A stretch of 64,000 nucleotides of DNA from Motacilla alba alba (Eukaryota > Chordata > Aves > Passeriformes > Motacillidae), in assembly GCF_015832195.1 (NCBI RefSeq), contig NW_024037374.1, forward strand, positions 2,914,001 to 2,978,000. The letters are read 5' to 3'. The translations under genes were made by a program, and so were the position numbers. The notes under the pieces were generated by a model that did not search any database, had not been told where the DNA came from, and was given only the letters and a program-made list of their open reading frames with translations. Shown piece after piece: positions 22,229 to 33,679 of this stretch (the stretch's first letter is position 1; each line of letters begins with the position of its first letter).

Positions 22229-22726
22229 TCCCAGTATTATCCCAGTAACTTCCTTTATGTGTCTTCCGTTATTCCAGTCACTCCCAGTCTCTCCCAGTAT
22301 ATCCCAGTTGCCCCCAATGTGTTTCCACTCACTCCCAGTTGCTCCCAGTAGCTTCCAGTATGATTCCAATTGCTCATAACCACTCCCAGTCACCTCCAGC
22401 ATGATTCCAGTCACTTCCTGTATATCCCAATTGCCCCAACATGGTCCCAGTTGCCCTCAGCCTGCTCCCAGTCACTTCCAGTATGATCCCAGAATGACCC
22501 CAGTCACCCTCAGTGTGGTGCCAGTTGCTCCCAGTATGATCCCATTTGTCCCCAGCATGGTCCCATCTCCTCTCAGTGTGATCCCAGTTGCCTCTAGCAC
22601 AGACCCAGTCCCTCCCAGTATGATCCTACTCTGATGCCATGATGATCCCAGTTGCTCCCAGCTTGGTCCTAGCTGCTCCCAGTTGCTCCCAGTCTGATCC
22701 CAGTTGCTCCCAGTGGCCCCTGTGTT
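22228..22726 (-). repeat. ACTGGGA minisatellite array (reverse orientation)
   Basis: Same words as at 18812-20915 but complemented (CCCAGTTGC, CCCAGTATGATC). It is interrupted at 22727 by an LTR-like repeat and resumes at about 24766. Confidence 0.93.
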
Positions 22727-24750
22727 ATGGTTTGGAATGGGAGGAAATTTTGGGAAGGTTTTTGTGTATCTGACAGTCTGTTGAACTGCTGGAAAGCTAG
22801 ACACGCTTTTGTGAAACACACATGTTAAAGATGAAAAAATTTGGAAGCTCTTTTTTCCTCTGTTGGTCGGCAGGGAGGTGGTGGGTTTCGGCTTCGGCTC
22901 TGTGTCTCGGCTGGGCTGGGCTGGGCAGTCTTGCTGCGGGCTGGGCTTCTCTTCTGTTTTCTGGGCTGCTTGCTGGCTTCTCTGTCTCTGGGCTCTGCTT
23001 TGGCCGGGCTGGGCTTCAGCAGCTGCCAGGCAGGAAGACAGGGGAGGCTGCGGAGCTTGAGCCAGAGCAGGGCTGGCTGCGGCTGTGAAGATCTTGCTGC
23101 CAGGCTGCTTCTTCTCAGCGTGGCTGAGACCTGTAGCTGTAGACCAGACTTCTGTAGCTGGTGTAGCAAACTAAAAACTAACTATAAAGCTGATCTGAAC
23201 ACAACTTAGCCACAGCTTTCTGTTGCAAGGTATTGGTGGGTTAGGTAGGCTTCAGGTGTGATGTTAACTTCTTCAGGACTTCAATCTTCTTTAGAGTGAG
23301 AGAAAAGAACAAAATGCAAGTGTATGAAAAACAACATGAAGACATTAAAGTTAATAAAGAAGAAGTCTTAGATGGGAGGGGTGAGAAGATGCTTTGTTTT
23401 TAGAGCTGAAATCTTCTTGTAAGCTATAAAGAAAATACCTTTTTCCTTGTAACACATAAAACCATAAGGAGATGAAAGTGTTCAAATTGAGATCAAGTAA
23501 AGGCTTCTATGTTAAAGTAAGCAGATGTTAAAATAGCTGTAATCCCATGAGAAGTTTGAACAGTGAAAGAGAGAAGAGTACTCTTGTGCTTCTAAAAAAA
23601 GAAGTTCTCTGTTCCCAAAGATGAAGATGATTTTAGAGATAGATAATGAGAACTTTTGCCTTTAAACGGCTCATCTTTAAAACAATACCCCATAAATCAA
23701 CCTAGCCCATTGACAAGCTGTGGAAAGGCTTGTAGAAATAAGAAAGATTTCACTACAGTAAGGTTCTTCGTGCAGCTGTTATTTGTGGTGAACTTGAGAA
23801 CCACAAGAAAACTGTTTTTTCCTCTTGTAGAAAAGCCTCCATGACTTTAACAAGAGGGACTTCTCTCCCTAAGTGAACTTAAAAAAGACTATTTTAGCGG
23901 TAGTGAACTTGATAGTAAAAGGTTTTAAAATCATAGAAAATTCGGGGAGTTAGAAAGAAAGCTAGGCTTAGTGGGCCCTGGGAAAATGTTAAAAGTAGGC
24001 TCTGAGAAATGTTAGGCCTTGTGTTTGCCAGATCATGTGAAATTGCACCTGTGTAACCAGTATATGATAAATGATATAATTGTTAGATGTGAAGATTGTT
24101 TAGTAATTAAATATAATTATTGTTTTATCGTAAGGAGAATCATGAGAAAACTATGTTAGAAGTTTGAGGGGGACCTTGAGAAGCCCATGCTTGGATGAAA
24201 TCAATGTATAGAATAGAACAATGTAAGTTTAATAATTAATATGAAAGTTATATAATGATAGAATATAAAAACATGTTCATCCCGAAGCCATGTCAGAGTC
24301 AGATTTGGGTCTGTACCCCTGACACCCAGAGCTCTTCAATAAAACCACTGGTATATAATCATTCTGTGATTGTGTTCCTGAATGCTAACAAACTGACTAG
24401 AAATCTTAAGATTAGTTCCTTTAGATTGTCAGTGAGAAAGAAAAAGGCTTGGGAAAAAGTATTCTGAAAAGTTTGTTCTGATTCTTACTACCTTTTCTTT
24501 TTTCCATTTAGTTATTTTTAATAAAATTTTTCTTTATACCCTTTTAAAGTTTTAAGCCTGCTTTACCTTTCTCCTAATCCTATCTCACAACAAAAAATAA
24601 GTGTATTAACCACTGTAGTTGTGGTTGTAATGTAACCAATGTAACCATTGTAATTGACCAACACCGAAGCCACCACATTCTTTAGTACATTAGCCAAAAA
24701 AAAAATCTCAAAATTAGAGAAATCCTAAATTAGCAATCCAAAACCCCTGC
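22727..24750 (+). mobile_element. Long LTR-like repeat, copy 3, interrupting a minisatellite
   Basis: It starts TGTTATGGTTTGG and ends near CCAAAACC, flanked on both sides by the ACTGGGA array. The 5' part (CTGACAGTCTGTTGAAC, GTGAAACACACATGTTAAAG), the region near 23400 and the 3' end (CCTAATCCTATCTCACAAC) match the other copies. CCCCTG occurs on both sides, a possible target-site duplication depending on where the 3' end is drawn. Its middle (22860-23160) is GC-rich and unlike copy 1. A second LTR is nested at 24010-24390. Confidence 0.7.
24010..24390 (+). mobile_element. Nested solo LTR, 381 bp
   Basis: Termini form a perfect 6-bp inverted pair, TGTTAG at the start and CTAACA at the end. 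A TATA box (GAATATAAAAACA, near 24262) is followed about 75 bp later by AATAAA (TTCAATAAAACC, near 24338), in the correct LTR order for + strand transcription. It lies within copy 3 of the long LTR-like repeat and so is younger than it. No target-site duplication is evident. Confidence 0.82.
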
Positions 24751-24765
24751 ATCCTAGCACAGACC

Positions 24766-25262
24766 CAGTCACTCCAAGTATGATCCCAGTATGAATCCAC
24801 TATGATCCCAGTCTTCCCCAGCATGGTCCCAGTCAATCCCAGTTGCCCCCAGTGCAGACTCTCAGTGACTCCCAGTCGCTCTCAGTGTGTTCCCAGTCAC
24901 CCCCAGTATGGTTACAGACACTCCCAGTCAATCCCAGTTAGTCCCACTGTGATCCCTGTTGCCCCAGTTCTGGCCCTGCTGGGTCCCAGGGTGCTCTGAT
25001 CCTGCTCCCACTGGTCCCAGTCCTGGGTATGATGTGTCCTGGTGTATCCCTGTGTGTCCCGGTGTCCCAGTCCATCCCAGCCTGTCCCAGTCTGTCCCGG
25101 TCCCTTCCCTTCCCTGGGAGTGACTGGGATCATACTGGTGGAAAGTGGAACCTTACTGGGCCAAGTGGATGTGACTGGGAGTGACTGTGAGTATGCTGAG
25201 GGCAACTGGGATGTACTGGGAGTGTCTGTAACCATACTGGGGTGACTGGGAACACACTGAGA
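24766..25262. repeat. ACTGGGA minisatellite with an orientation switch
   Basis: 24766-25100 reads CCCAGT-type (continuing the array broken at 22726). From about 25110 the words flip to ACTGGGAT-type and run to 25262, where block B starts. The switch happens within about 30 bp of CCTTCCCTTCCCTGGG. Confidence 0.88.
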
Positions 25263-25269
25263 GTCCCAG

Positions 25270-25545
25270 CAGGTCCAAGGACTCTGTGGTGACACTGTGG
25301 GAACCTCATGGAACCAAGGGGATCATTGTGGCACCACTGGAGCCCATGGAACCAAGGGGCCATGGTGACACAGCGGGGCTTCATGGAGCCCAGAGACCAT
25401 GATGACTCTGTGGGGCCTGATGGAACCATGGAGACCATTGTGACCCTTCAGGGCCTCGTGTCACCAAGGGGGCATTGTGACACCTCAGGGCCTCATGGGA
25501 GCAAGGGACCATTGGGACACTGTGGGGTCCCGTGGAACCTAGGGA
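25270..25545 (-). repeat. Block B minisatellite array (reverse orientation)
   Basis: About seven 38-40 bp units (CCATTGTGACACT, GGGCCTCATGGAACC). It leads straight into block A. Confidence 0.88.
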
Positions 25546-25549
25546 ACAT

Positions 25550-26150
25550 GGAACAGGTCTGGCTGGCTTGGCCTCCCAGGGGCCACCTGACAGGTCTGGC
25601 TGATCTTGGGATGTCAAGGGCTGCCTCTCATCAGCTCCTGGAGCACTGGGTCTCCGTGCTTTCCTTTCTATGGAAAAGAACTGTCCTTCTCTTCTAAGTA
25701 CCCATGGCCAGAACTGGGATTTCACCTTACAATTTCTTTATATCCAGAGGTTGTTCCCATAGGAATATTGCCAGGACAAGTCTGTCTGGCAGCAGTTTCA
25801 GGAGGGTCCGCTCTCATCTGTCCCCAAAACCCTGGGGAAGGCTCTGTGCTTTCCTTCCTATGGGAAAGAACTGTCCTGCTTCTCCAGGCACCCATGGCTG
25901 AGATTGGGCTCCCACCTCCAGAATTCCCTATATCCAAAGACTGCTCCCAGACAAAATCTGCAATTCCTGACAAGTCTGGCTGGTCTTGGCCTAGTGAGGC
26001 TCTCACCTGCCTTCCAAACACTGTGGCTCCATGCTTTCCTTCCTGTGGGAAAAAACTGTCCTTCTCCTCCAGGTGCCCATGGCCAGAATTGGCTTCCACC
26101 TCCAACACTGCCTATTGTGACACACTGGAGGAGATTGCTGGCTTGAAACA
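25550..26150 (-). repeat. Block A degenerate tandem repeat (reverse orientation)
   Basis: Three to four units (TTCCTATGGGAAAGAACTGTCC, AGACTGCTCCCAGACAA). This copy is closest to that at 3945-4330, and both pass into the same downstream segment. The frame 25606-26334 is a read-through of the repeat. Confidence 0.85.
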
Positions 26151-26770
26151 TTTTATGTGTGGGAGAGGAAGGGGCAGTTCCAGCCTTGCCCTGCCCTGGA
26201 ACCACAGCCTTGCCCTGCCCTGGAACCCCAATCCCCCCAGAGCCTCTATCCCAGCCCAGCAGTGTCTGCCAGGCCCTGGCACCGCACAGGCAATGCTCCA
26301 CAGCCACCTCTGCAGCCCCCAGCCCAGCTCCTGAGGGACCAAATGAGCCCAAGGCCCACCTGGGGGAAGGGGCCCAGGAAGACCAAGGAGAATTGAAGGC
26401 TGACCACAAGGCAAGCACACATCTTGACCCTACCTCCTCTTGGAATTTCCATCTAAACACTGCTGGACTCCAGGAGTTGGTAGCTGTGTGTGTGCCTCTC
26501 TAAATCATTCTTGTCCTTCTCTCTTTCTGTGTCTTCTCTTTCTGTCCTCTTGCAAATGTTGATTAACTTAAAATAGAACAGGCTTAGAGTTTGTGAAGTT
26601 GAACGGACCAAGTTAATGTTGTGAGAAGTGTTTTTTGTTGATCGAATATCTTATAAAACCTCTGGCCAAAGTTTCTCTGGATTTCTAAAGTTCTCAGTAA
26701 AGGCTGTTTTGTTTTTTTGAGCTCCTGAGAATCTCTCGATTGTATCACTTAAGTGCGTCCAACTCAGAGG
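26150..26770 (+). repeat. Shared LTR-like segment without the insertion
   Basis: Matches 4330-4837 through GTTGATCGAATAT, then continues without interruption into CCAAAGTTTCTCTGGATTTC and CTCAGTAAAGGCTG. At the corresponding point, copies 1 and 2 carry the long LTR-like repeat. The tail resembles 37960-38000 (CCAAAGTTCCTTGATTGTC, GCCAGTAAA). Confidence 0.7.
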
Positions 26771-26779
26771 AGACAAACA

Positions 26780-27030
26780 ATTGTTATTCCTTTTAAATGT
26801 CTCCTTGGGAGAGTTTTTTGGGGGATGGGAGTCAGGGCTTGTGTGTCCTGCTTGGCACAGCCCAGGCAGGGCTCTCCCAGCCCCATTCCACACTCCATTT
26901 CCCAGCTGGAGCCGCTGGTGCCTCTGAGTTGTGCTGGCCCAGCCCCAGGGACGCTCTCCTTGTCTGCCCATTCCCCCACGGGCTCTGGCCAGGGATGGCC
27001 TCAGTGGGGGCTGCTGACATCCTCAGCAAC
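26780..27030 (-). repeat. Duplicated segment (inverted copy of 7490-7730)
   Basis: Complement of the segment at 7490-7730, both next to the tail of the shared LTR-like segment. Confidence 0.75.
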
Positions 27031-27560
27031 TCTGGTGCCCCATGGAACCAAGGGTCCCTGGTGACCCTGCAGGATCTTGTGTCACCAGGGCTCCACTGTG
27101 ACACTGCAGCACCAAGGAATTCCTTGTGGCCCTCGGAGGCCTCATGGAGCCAAGAGGCCACTGTGACCCTGCAGGGCCTTGTGGAACCATGCAGAGCATT
27201 GTGACAGAGCAGGACCTGGTGTCACGATGGGGCCATTGTGACACTGCAGGGCCCCATGGAACCAAGGGGCCAGTGCTGCTCCTCAAGAACTCATGGAATG
27301 AAGGAAACATGTTTGACACCATGGTGGCCCTTGGGACCAAGAGGCCATTGTGACACTGTGGAACCAAGGAGAGCATTGCTGCCCTGCCAGACCTCATGGA
27401 ACCAAGGATATATTGTGACACTGCAGGGCCTAAGGATCCAAGGGACTTTGTGACACCAAGGGGTCCCCTGGAACCAAAGGGACACTCTGAAGCCTTATGG
27501 AATTATGGAGACCATTGGGACACTCTATGGCTTCATGAAACAGTGGTGACACCGAGTTCT
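27030..27560 (-). repeat. Block B minisatellite array (reverse orientation)
   Basis: About 13 units of the 38-40 bp repeat (GGAACCAAGG, CATTGTGACACTG). It ends against the CR1 fragment that opens the first olfactory-receptor unit. Confidence 0.88.
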
Positions 27561-27569
27561 CTGGGAGTG

Positions 27570-28163
27570 CTGGTCTGCTGGAGGGTAGGAAGGCTCTGAA
27601 CAGGGCCCTGGACAGGCTGGATCCAGGGAATTAAATCCAACAAGGTGAGGTTTAACAAGTCCAAGTGCCAGATCCTGCACTTTGGCCACAACAACCCCTG
27701 CAGCACCACAGGCTGGGGACAGAGTGGCTGGAGAGCAGCCAGGCAGAAAGGGAGCTGCAGGGACTGCTGGACAGCAGGCTGGACATGAGCCAGCAGTGTG
27801 CCCAGGTGGCCAAGAAGGCCAATGGCTCCTGGCCTGGATCAGGAATGGTGTGGCCAGCAGGAGCAGGGCAGTGATTCTTGCCCTGTGCTCAGCACTGGGT
27901 GGGCAGCACTTTGAATGCTGTGTCCAGTTCTGGGCCCCCAATTTAGGAAGGACATGGAGGGGCTGGAGCGTGTCCAGAGAAGGGCAACAAGGCTGGGGAG
28001 GGGTCTGGAACACAAGTCCTGTGAGGAGCGGCTGAAGGAGGTGGGGTTGTTTTGTTTATCCTGGAGAAGAGGAGGCTCAGGGAAGACAAGGCCAAGTCAG
28101 GGCACAGGTTGGACTTGATGATCTCCAAGGTCTTTTCCAACCTTGCTGATTCTGCGATTCTCT
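27570..28163 (+). mobile_element. CR1 LINE 3' fragment (OR-A unit)
   Basis: Carries typical CR1 words in order: AAGTGCCAGATCCTGCAC, CAGTTCTGGGCCCCC, CAGAGAAGGGCAACAAGG, TGGAGAAGAGGAGGCTC, GGTTGGACTTGATGATCTCC, and the 3' terminal GATTCTGCGATTCTCTG. It includes the end of ORF2 and the 3' UTR, with an internal deletion after GAGGCTCAGGG. The homologous piece in the left palindrome arm is at 44836-45410. Confidence 0.9.
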
Positions 28164-28169
28164 GAAAGC

Positions 28170-29745
28170 ACCCTTGGATCAGTTGCAGGATGAGCCCTGG
28201 GCCTCCTCTTCAGAAGCTCCAGCAGCCCAGGTGCCTCAGCTTCTCCTGCCAGCCCCAAAGCCCATCCTGTCAGTCCTGCAGAGCCTCTGCAGCTCCTCCT
28301 CACTGCCCAGAACAGGGAGCCCCACAGGCAGACACAGCAGCCCAGATGGGCCCCCCTGGCCTGGGGTGCCTCTGGCAAGGGAGCAGCACGGGGCACTGCA
28401 GGAGCCTGCAGACAATTCCTGCAGCACTTGGAGGATGATCCTGCTCCCCAAGGGCCGTTCCCATGGTGCCAAGTCAGGAACTGCAATGGGGAGTGGGGCC
28501 AGAGAGGAAAGGGCAAAGAGGGATGGGCTGTTTGCAGGGGAGGGAAGAGGGCTGGGCAAAAAAAAGAGATTTGTACAAGGGAAGAGTAAAGAAAAAAAAA
28601 GGTGAAGCCAAGGAAATGCTCAGGGCAGTTTGGGGGTGGCTGCCCGGCAGCCCTGGCTCTGAGCAACAGCGTCTGCAGTGGGACAGGAAACTCCCAGCTG
28701 ATGGCAACAAATTTTCTGGCTGACTGCAGAGGCCAGGACAAAGCTGAGTGCTTTCCCTGGTGGCCCCCAGCCCTTGCTGGCCCCAGGGGCTGATGGCATT
28801 TGTGCTCCCTCAGGTTCATGTCCCCACAGCAACAGCATGGGGGTGCTCCCGCCTGCTCTGTGCAATGCAAACAGGGGCTCCTGAGCCAGTGCTGCCGTGC
28901 CTGTGCCTGCAAGGATGAGGCACCTGTGTGAGCTGGGGGAGAGGCCAGGGCTGCAGAGGGGGGATGGTGTTGGCAGCTCCATGAGGACGCTCTGGAACGC
29001 TGCCCTGGGCTTTCCAGTGCACTGGGGATGGATCAGCCCCTGCTCTGCTGCTCCTTCCCGTGTGCCCCAGGGCCCTTGCAGAGCCCCAGCCATGCTGTTT
29101 GCCCCTAGCCTGGCCACGGCCACCCTGGGGCTGCTCACGGGGGTTTTCTGTGCTGAGCATTGGCCTGGGTGTGTTCTTGAGAGAGCCTGGGCAAGGAGCC
29201 TGCAGCCCCCAGGCCCTGGCCTGAGGCGTCAGCGCTGCCCCAGCAGTGCCCATGGCCTGTCCCTGCTGCAGCCCCGGCACTGCCACCCCCTGCACTGTGC
29301 CCGGCCCCGAGAGCACTCAGGCCCTACAGCAACACCAGGGCCACCAGGGCAGCGGGGCAGGGCCACGGCAGCAGCACTGGCAACACCAAGTGCTGCTGCT
29401 GCTGCTGGGCACAGCTGCTGGGCCAGCACTGATCTGCCCCCAGCTCTGCACACAGACATTGCTGCTGCAGCTCCAGGGAAGGCAAATAAAGGGCATCTCT
29501 GCAGAAAACTTTCCTGGGAGATCCTTTAGTTCCCTTAAAGCCACTGAGAGCGCAGCCCCTCTTTGACACAGTCTGTGGCCACAGGGAAGGTGGAGAGAAG
29601 TGAAATGAGAAATGGCACAAACAATGAAAATTGTAAGTGGATAATATGAAAAAAATAAATCAAAGTAAAAGAACCCCACAACCAAACTAACAACAAGTAT
29701 CTAAATGACTTTATTTACAAGTGATTTTAAGAAATTGGCCCGCAG
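28170..29745. other. Downstream flank of OR-A, no gene
   Basis: Collinear with 45415-46990 in the left palindrome arm. GC-rich, with several open frames of 100-270 codons on both strands, but none shows a domain, and indels between the copies shift them. CAG/CTG-rich stretches near 29390-29460 explain the Gln/Leu/Cys-rich frames. Confidence 0.6.
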
Positions 29746-29746
29746 T

Positions 29747-30679
29747 TTACTGTTTCTGAAAGCATCCAGTCATCAGTCTCCACACTGCAGCCTTGAGCTC
29801 CTGGTTCCTCAGGCTGTAGATGAGGGGGTTCAGGGCTGGAGGCACCACCGAGTACAGAACAGACAGAGCCAGATCCAGGGATGGGGAGGACATGGAGGGG
29901 GGCTTCAGGTAGGTAAACACTGCAGTGCTGATGAAGAGAGAGAGCACGGCCAGGTGAGGGAGGCAGGTGGAAAAGGCTTTGTGGCGTCCCTGCTCAGAGG
30001 GGATCCTCAGCACAGCCCTGAAGATCTGCACATAGGAGAAAACTATGAACACAAAACAGCCAAATCCTAAAAAGGCACTAATGGCAAGAAGCCCAAGTTC
30101 CCTGAGATAGGATTTGGAGCAGGAGAGCTTGAGGATCTGAGGGATTTCACAGAAGAACTGGCCCAGGGCATTGCCATGGCACAGGGGCAGGGAAAATGTA
30201 TTGGCTGTGTGCAGCAGTGAATAGAGAAAGGCACTGGCCCAGGCAGCTGCTGCCATGTGGGCACAAGCTCTGCTGCCCAGGAGGGTCCCGTAGTGCAGGG
30301 GTTTGCAGATGGACACGTAGCGGTCGTAGCACATGATGGTCAGGAGGAAATACTCTGCTGAAATGAAGAAGAGAAAGAAAAAGAGCTGAGCAGCACATCC
30401 TGTGTAGGAGATGTTCCTGGTGTCCCAGAGGGAATTGTGCATGGCTTTGGGGACAGTGGTGCAGACGGAGCCCAGGTCAGTGAGGGCCAGGTTGAGCAGG
30501 AAGAAGAACATGGGCGTGTGCAGGTGCTGGCCGCAGGCTACGGCGCTGATGATGAGGCCGTTGCCCAGGAGGGCAGCCAGGGAGATGCCCAGCAAGAGGC
30601 AGAAGTGCAGCAGCTGCAGCTGCCGCGTGTCTGCCAATGCCAGCAGCAGGAAGTGGCTGATGGAGCTGCTGTTGGACAT
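29747..30679 (-). CDS. Olfactory receptor, OR14-like (gamma-c type), copy A
   Basis: An odorant-binding seven-transmembrane G-protein-coupled receptor, presumably in the olfactory neuron membrane. Complete single coding exon of 310 residues; ORs are usually 305-320. Landmarks in order: N-glycosylation-type NSS at residues 3-5, GN of TM1, LHTPMFFFL at the start of TM2, MCYDRYVSICKPL at the end of TM3, KAFSTCLPHL before TM6, and NPLIYSLRN in TM7. I place the start at the in-frame ATG 30677-30679. The five codons upstream stay open only to a GTG, which is not a vertebrate start. An AG splice acceptor lies about 25 bp upstream, as expected for ORs with a separate 5' exon. It differs from OR-B at about 25 residues. 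No disabling change is seen. Confidence 0.95.
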   Translation of the reverse strand: MSNSSSISHFLLLALADTRQLQLLHFCLLLGISLAALLGNGLIISAVACGQHLHTPMFFFLLNLALTDLGSVCTTVPKAMHNSLWDTRNISYTGCAAQLFFFLFFISAEYFLLTIMCYDRYVSICKPLHYGTLLGSRACAHMAAAAWASAFLYSLLHTANTFSLPLCHGNALGQFFCEIPQILKLSCSKSYLRELGLLAISAFLGFGCFVFIVFSYVQIFRAVLRIPSEQGRHKAFSTCLPHLAVLSLFISTAVFTYLKPPSMSSPSLDLALSVLYSVVPPALNPLIYSLRNQELKAAVWRLMTGCFQKQ

Positions 30680-30699
30680 TTGCTGGGGCTGCACATGAA

Positions 30700-33665
30700 A
30701 ACCTGCTCATGGAGGAAAAGGACAGTGAAGAGTTAGAGGAGATACCTGTAACCAAAATCAAAGCCATTTCCCATATACCCTCCTCTGGAACACACATGGA
30801 CACACTTTCTTGTTTAAGAGTTCTGTTTGTTTGGTTGTTTTTTTTTTACTCCTATATCTCTCCTGGTATTCTTGAATATCAGAAACCCTCAGCATTCCTG
30901 CTGCCATCTGGTAGAACAGAGCAAGTTTTGTAAGGCAAAGTGATGAGTGGAGAGTGAGAGGAGATGATCTGTCATTCTGTTCTATTCAGAGTTTCTCTGG
31001 GCTTTAACATTTCTCAGGTGGAGGTTTATCACCTTCCCATGCTTCCCCTAAAATGTCACCAGGTACTGCTGAGAGCAGATGGATCCACCATAGCCCAGCT
31101 CCACATTTGTAGCCAAGCACTCACATTGCTGATTTCACCAACCCAGCAGCATTTTCAGTGCCAGAACACCTCTGCCTCTCCCCATCAATCTTATAACTCA
31201 GAGAGGCTCTAGGACAGGTTTGCATCCTGGATTGAAGCTCCCCGCTTGGACTGAAATCTCAGGGAGACTTCCAAGTGTCCTTATGATGGCACTGGATTGA
31301 GGGAGATGCAGCTCCTTCCCTGGCTGCACTGACAGCATTGCCCAGAGCTGGGCCCTGGGGACAGCGTCACCCTGAGCCAGCTGTGCCCCCTGCCAGAGCC
31401 CCCAGTGCCGGGCAGCTGCTCCCAGCCCTGTGCTCTGCAGAGGGAACTGGGCCCGGGGCTGCAGAGCTGCCCCACGGCTCTGCTGCAGCTCTGCCTGCAC
31501 AGGAGGGGCTTCACGCCTTGGAGCCCCAGCCCTGAGGGCAGAGGCTTGGCTGGGGGACAGGAGGGAGGGGGCTTGTTCAGAGGCAGGGGCTGCACTGGAG
31601 GGGATCCTGTGGACATCTCTAAACTCTCCCTGCCACAGCATTTCTGGGTTTTGTTTTCTCTCATTTCCTGATCTTCTCTCTGCTTCCTGGAGATTTTCCT
31701 CCTGCAGGTGTTTCCCTGTGCCTGATCTCTCCCTGACAGCACTCACACACCCCAAATCTCTGGGCAGTCTCCTTGGCCCTACAGAAGCCTGCCTGTGTGC
31801 AGGGCACTGTCTGGGGGCAGGTTGTGTTTGCAGCCTGGAGAAAGGACAGCTCAGAATGAGCCTGATGGGTCCAGCAAAGCTGATGCTCCTACAGTGCCTG
31901 GGCAGAGGAGGGGCTCTCTGAGACACATGAGGGATCTCCTGTGAACCTACTGATCACTAAAAGTAACAGTTCAGATGTCACAGGCACTTGTCAGAATTAA
32001 TAATTAATAAATCATAATCATCTAATATTATTTATCCCCCCTTCCTGACATTGTCTAATAGTAGAAAACTGAATACAAAGTCTTTGGAAATTTCCTCATT
32101 TTTATCAAAATCCTTGTCTTGGAAATATTCTATGACTGATCAGAAACCCCTCAGCATGTCAGGGCTTCATGAGCATTTCACCTCCCCTGCCCCAGAAATA
32201 CTCAGAGTTGTACTCACAGAGTCTTGTAGGCATTGGGATGTTCCAGCTCTAGGAGATCACTCCAGGAGCTGCAGCTGCATTGTCCTGCAGCCAGAGGTTC
32301 CTGTGCCAAGGGCTGGCAGGGATTCTGCCCCAGGCACTTCTCAGCACCTTCCCAGCCCTGACTGATTGAAGCTCTCTGTGCCTCTGGGCTGTGCCTGGGC
32401 TGGCTGCAGGCAGTGCCCCAGCCCTGCTGGCAGAAGAGCTGCTCATCAAGAGAAATGTGCTTTTCAAGCTCTTCTTGGTTACCAGCAGCTGCCTCTGTGC
32501 CAACAGCCAAGCCCAGCTCAGCAGCACAGACACAGCACAAGGACTTTAACGAGGCCCTGGGGCTTTGTGCTCAGGCCCTGAACATCAGGCCCTGAGAGGG
32601 AGTTGAAGAAACCTCTCCAGAGCTCCAAGTCAGAATCACACTCCAAAGTTTCTTGGACTTTTAATGGGTCCCACTGAGGGACACAACTGAGAAAGTGTCC
32701 CCAGGCCCCAGGCAGAGCAGAGAACTGCAGGCAGTGATGACAGGTGGGGACAAAGAGAAGCCAAGTCTTGGTGCCCTGGGGCAGCAGGCTCTGTGCCACC
32801 AAGGGCTGGCAGGAGACACCTTGTCCTGAGGCACTGGGGCCTCCTGGCACAGCCCCAGCCAGGCTGGGCACTGGCAGCCCCTTGTCCTGCCCTCAGCATC
32901 CCCCCCAGCCCACATGCCAGTGGCCTCAAGGATCTGCTGGAAGGAGTCCCTGGGGAGCCTTGCCCAGGAATGGCCCTGGGGGTTCCTTCATGCTCCCAGG
33001 GACTGCAGGTTTTTCAAAGGACTTTGGGTTTGGCTTTTGCCTTGGAGTCTCTGAGAGTTTTCTGCAATCATGGCCTCCAATGATCTGCTGTAATTAGTCC
33101 CTGGAGAGGCTTTGTCAGTAACAACACTCAGTGGGGCTCATTAATGCTTCAAGGTACTTCAGTTATTTGAAGGTACTTGGTGTTTCCTTTTTGATCCAGA
33201 CTCTGTGAGAGGTTTGTGCAATCATGGCCCCAATTATCTGCTTTAACAAGTCCCTTGAGATCTTTGTACTGTCACTCAGTGGAGTTCATTACTACTTTGA
33301 AATACTCAATGTTTTTAAGGTACTTTGGATTTTCCTTTCCACACTGAGGTTTCTGAGAGGTTTTTGTGCCATCCTGGCCTCCAATTCTCTCCTACAAGGA
33401 GTCCATGACGAGCCTGTGTTGGGGATGGACCTCAGTGGGACCCATTCATGCCTTGAGACACTTTGGGAGTTTCCTCTGACTTTGAGTCCTGGAAAAGTTT
33501 GTGCAATCTCCTCTGAGGCCCTGAGGTTCCAGGGCTCAGCTCCAAATCCTCCACAAGGCACATTAGGATCAAGCAAGTCCTGACAAACCATGGCCCTTCC
33601 TTGATTTCCCTCTTGTGCAGCTCTGGTTCTTGTGCAGCTCATCAGGAAAGTGTCTGTATTGGTTT
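30700..33665. other. Upstream flank of OR-A (duplicated with the palindrome arms)
   Basis: Collinear with 47940-51030 in the left arm, including a splice acceptor just before the OR start, the segment TTGAAGCTCCCCGCTTGG near 31230, and three diverged copies of an ATCTGC-TTTAA-GTCCCTTGAGA segment between 32930 and 33600. The 5' non-coding exon and promoter of OR-A should lie here, but I cannot point to them. Open frames such as 31198-31926 have no motif. Confidence 0.6.
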
Positions 33666-33679
33666 TGCTTTGCCAGTTG

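Noticed and set aside
27570..29745. Protein genes in the OR downstream flanks (frames up to 271 codons)
   Set aside because: Frames overlap on both strands, fall in CR1 or GC-rich sequence, and are not kept between the diverged unit copies.
30680..30694. Five extra N-terminal codons of the olfactory receptors
   Set aside because: The upstream end of the frame is GTG, which vertebrate genes do not normally use as a start. The next in-frame ATG gives the usual OR N terminus.
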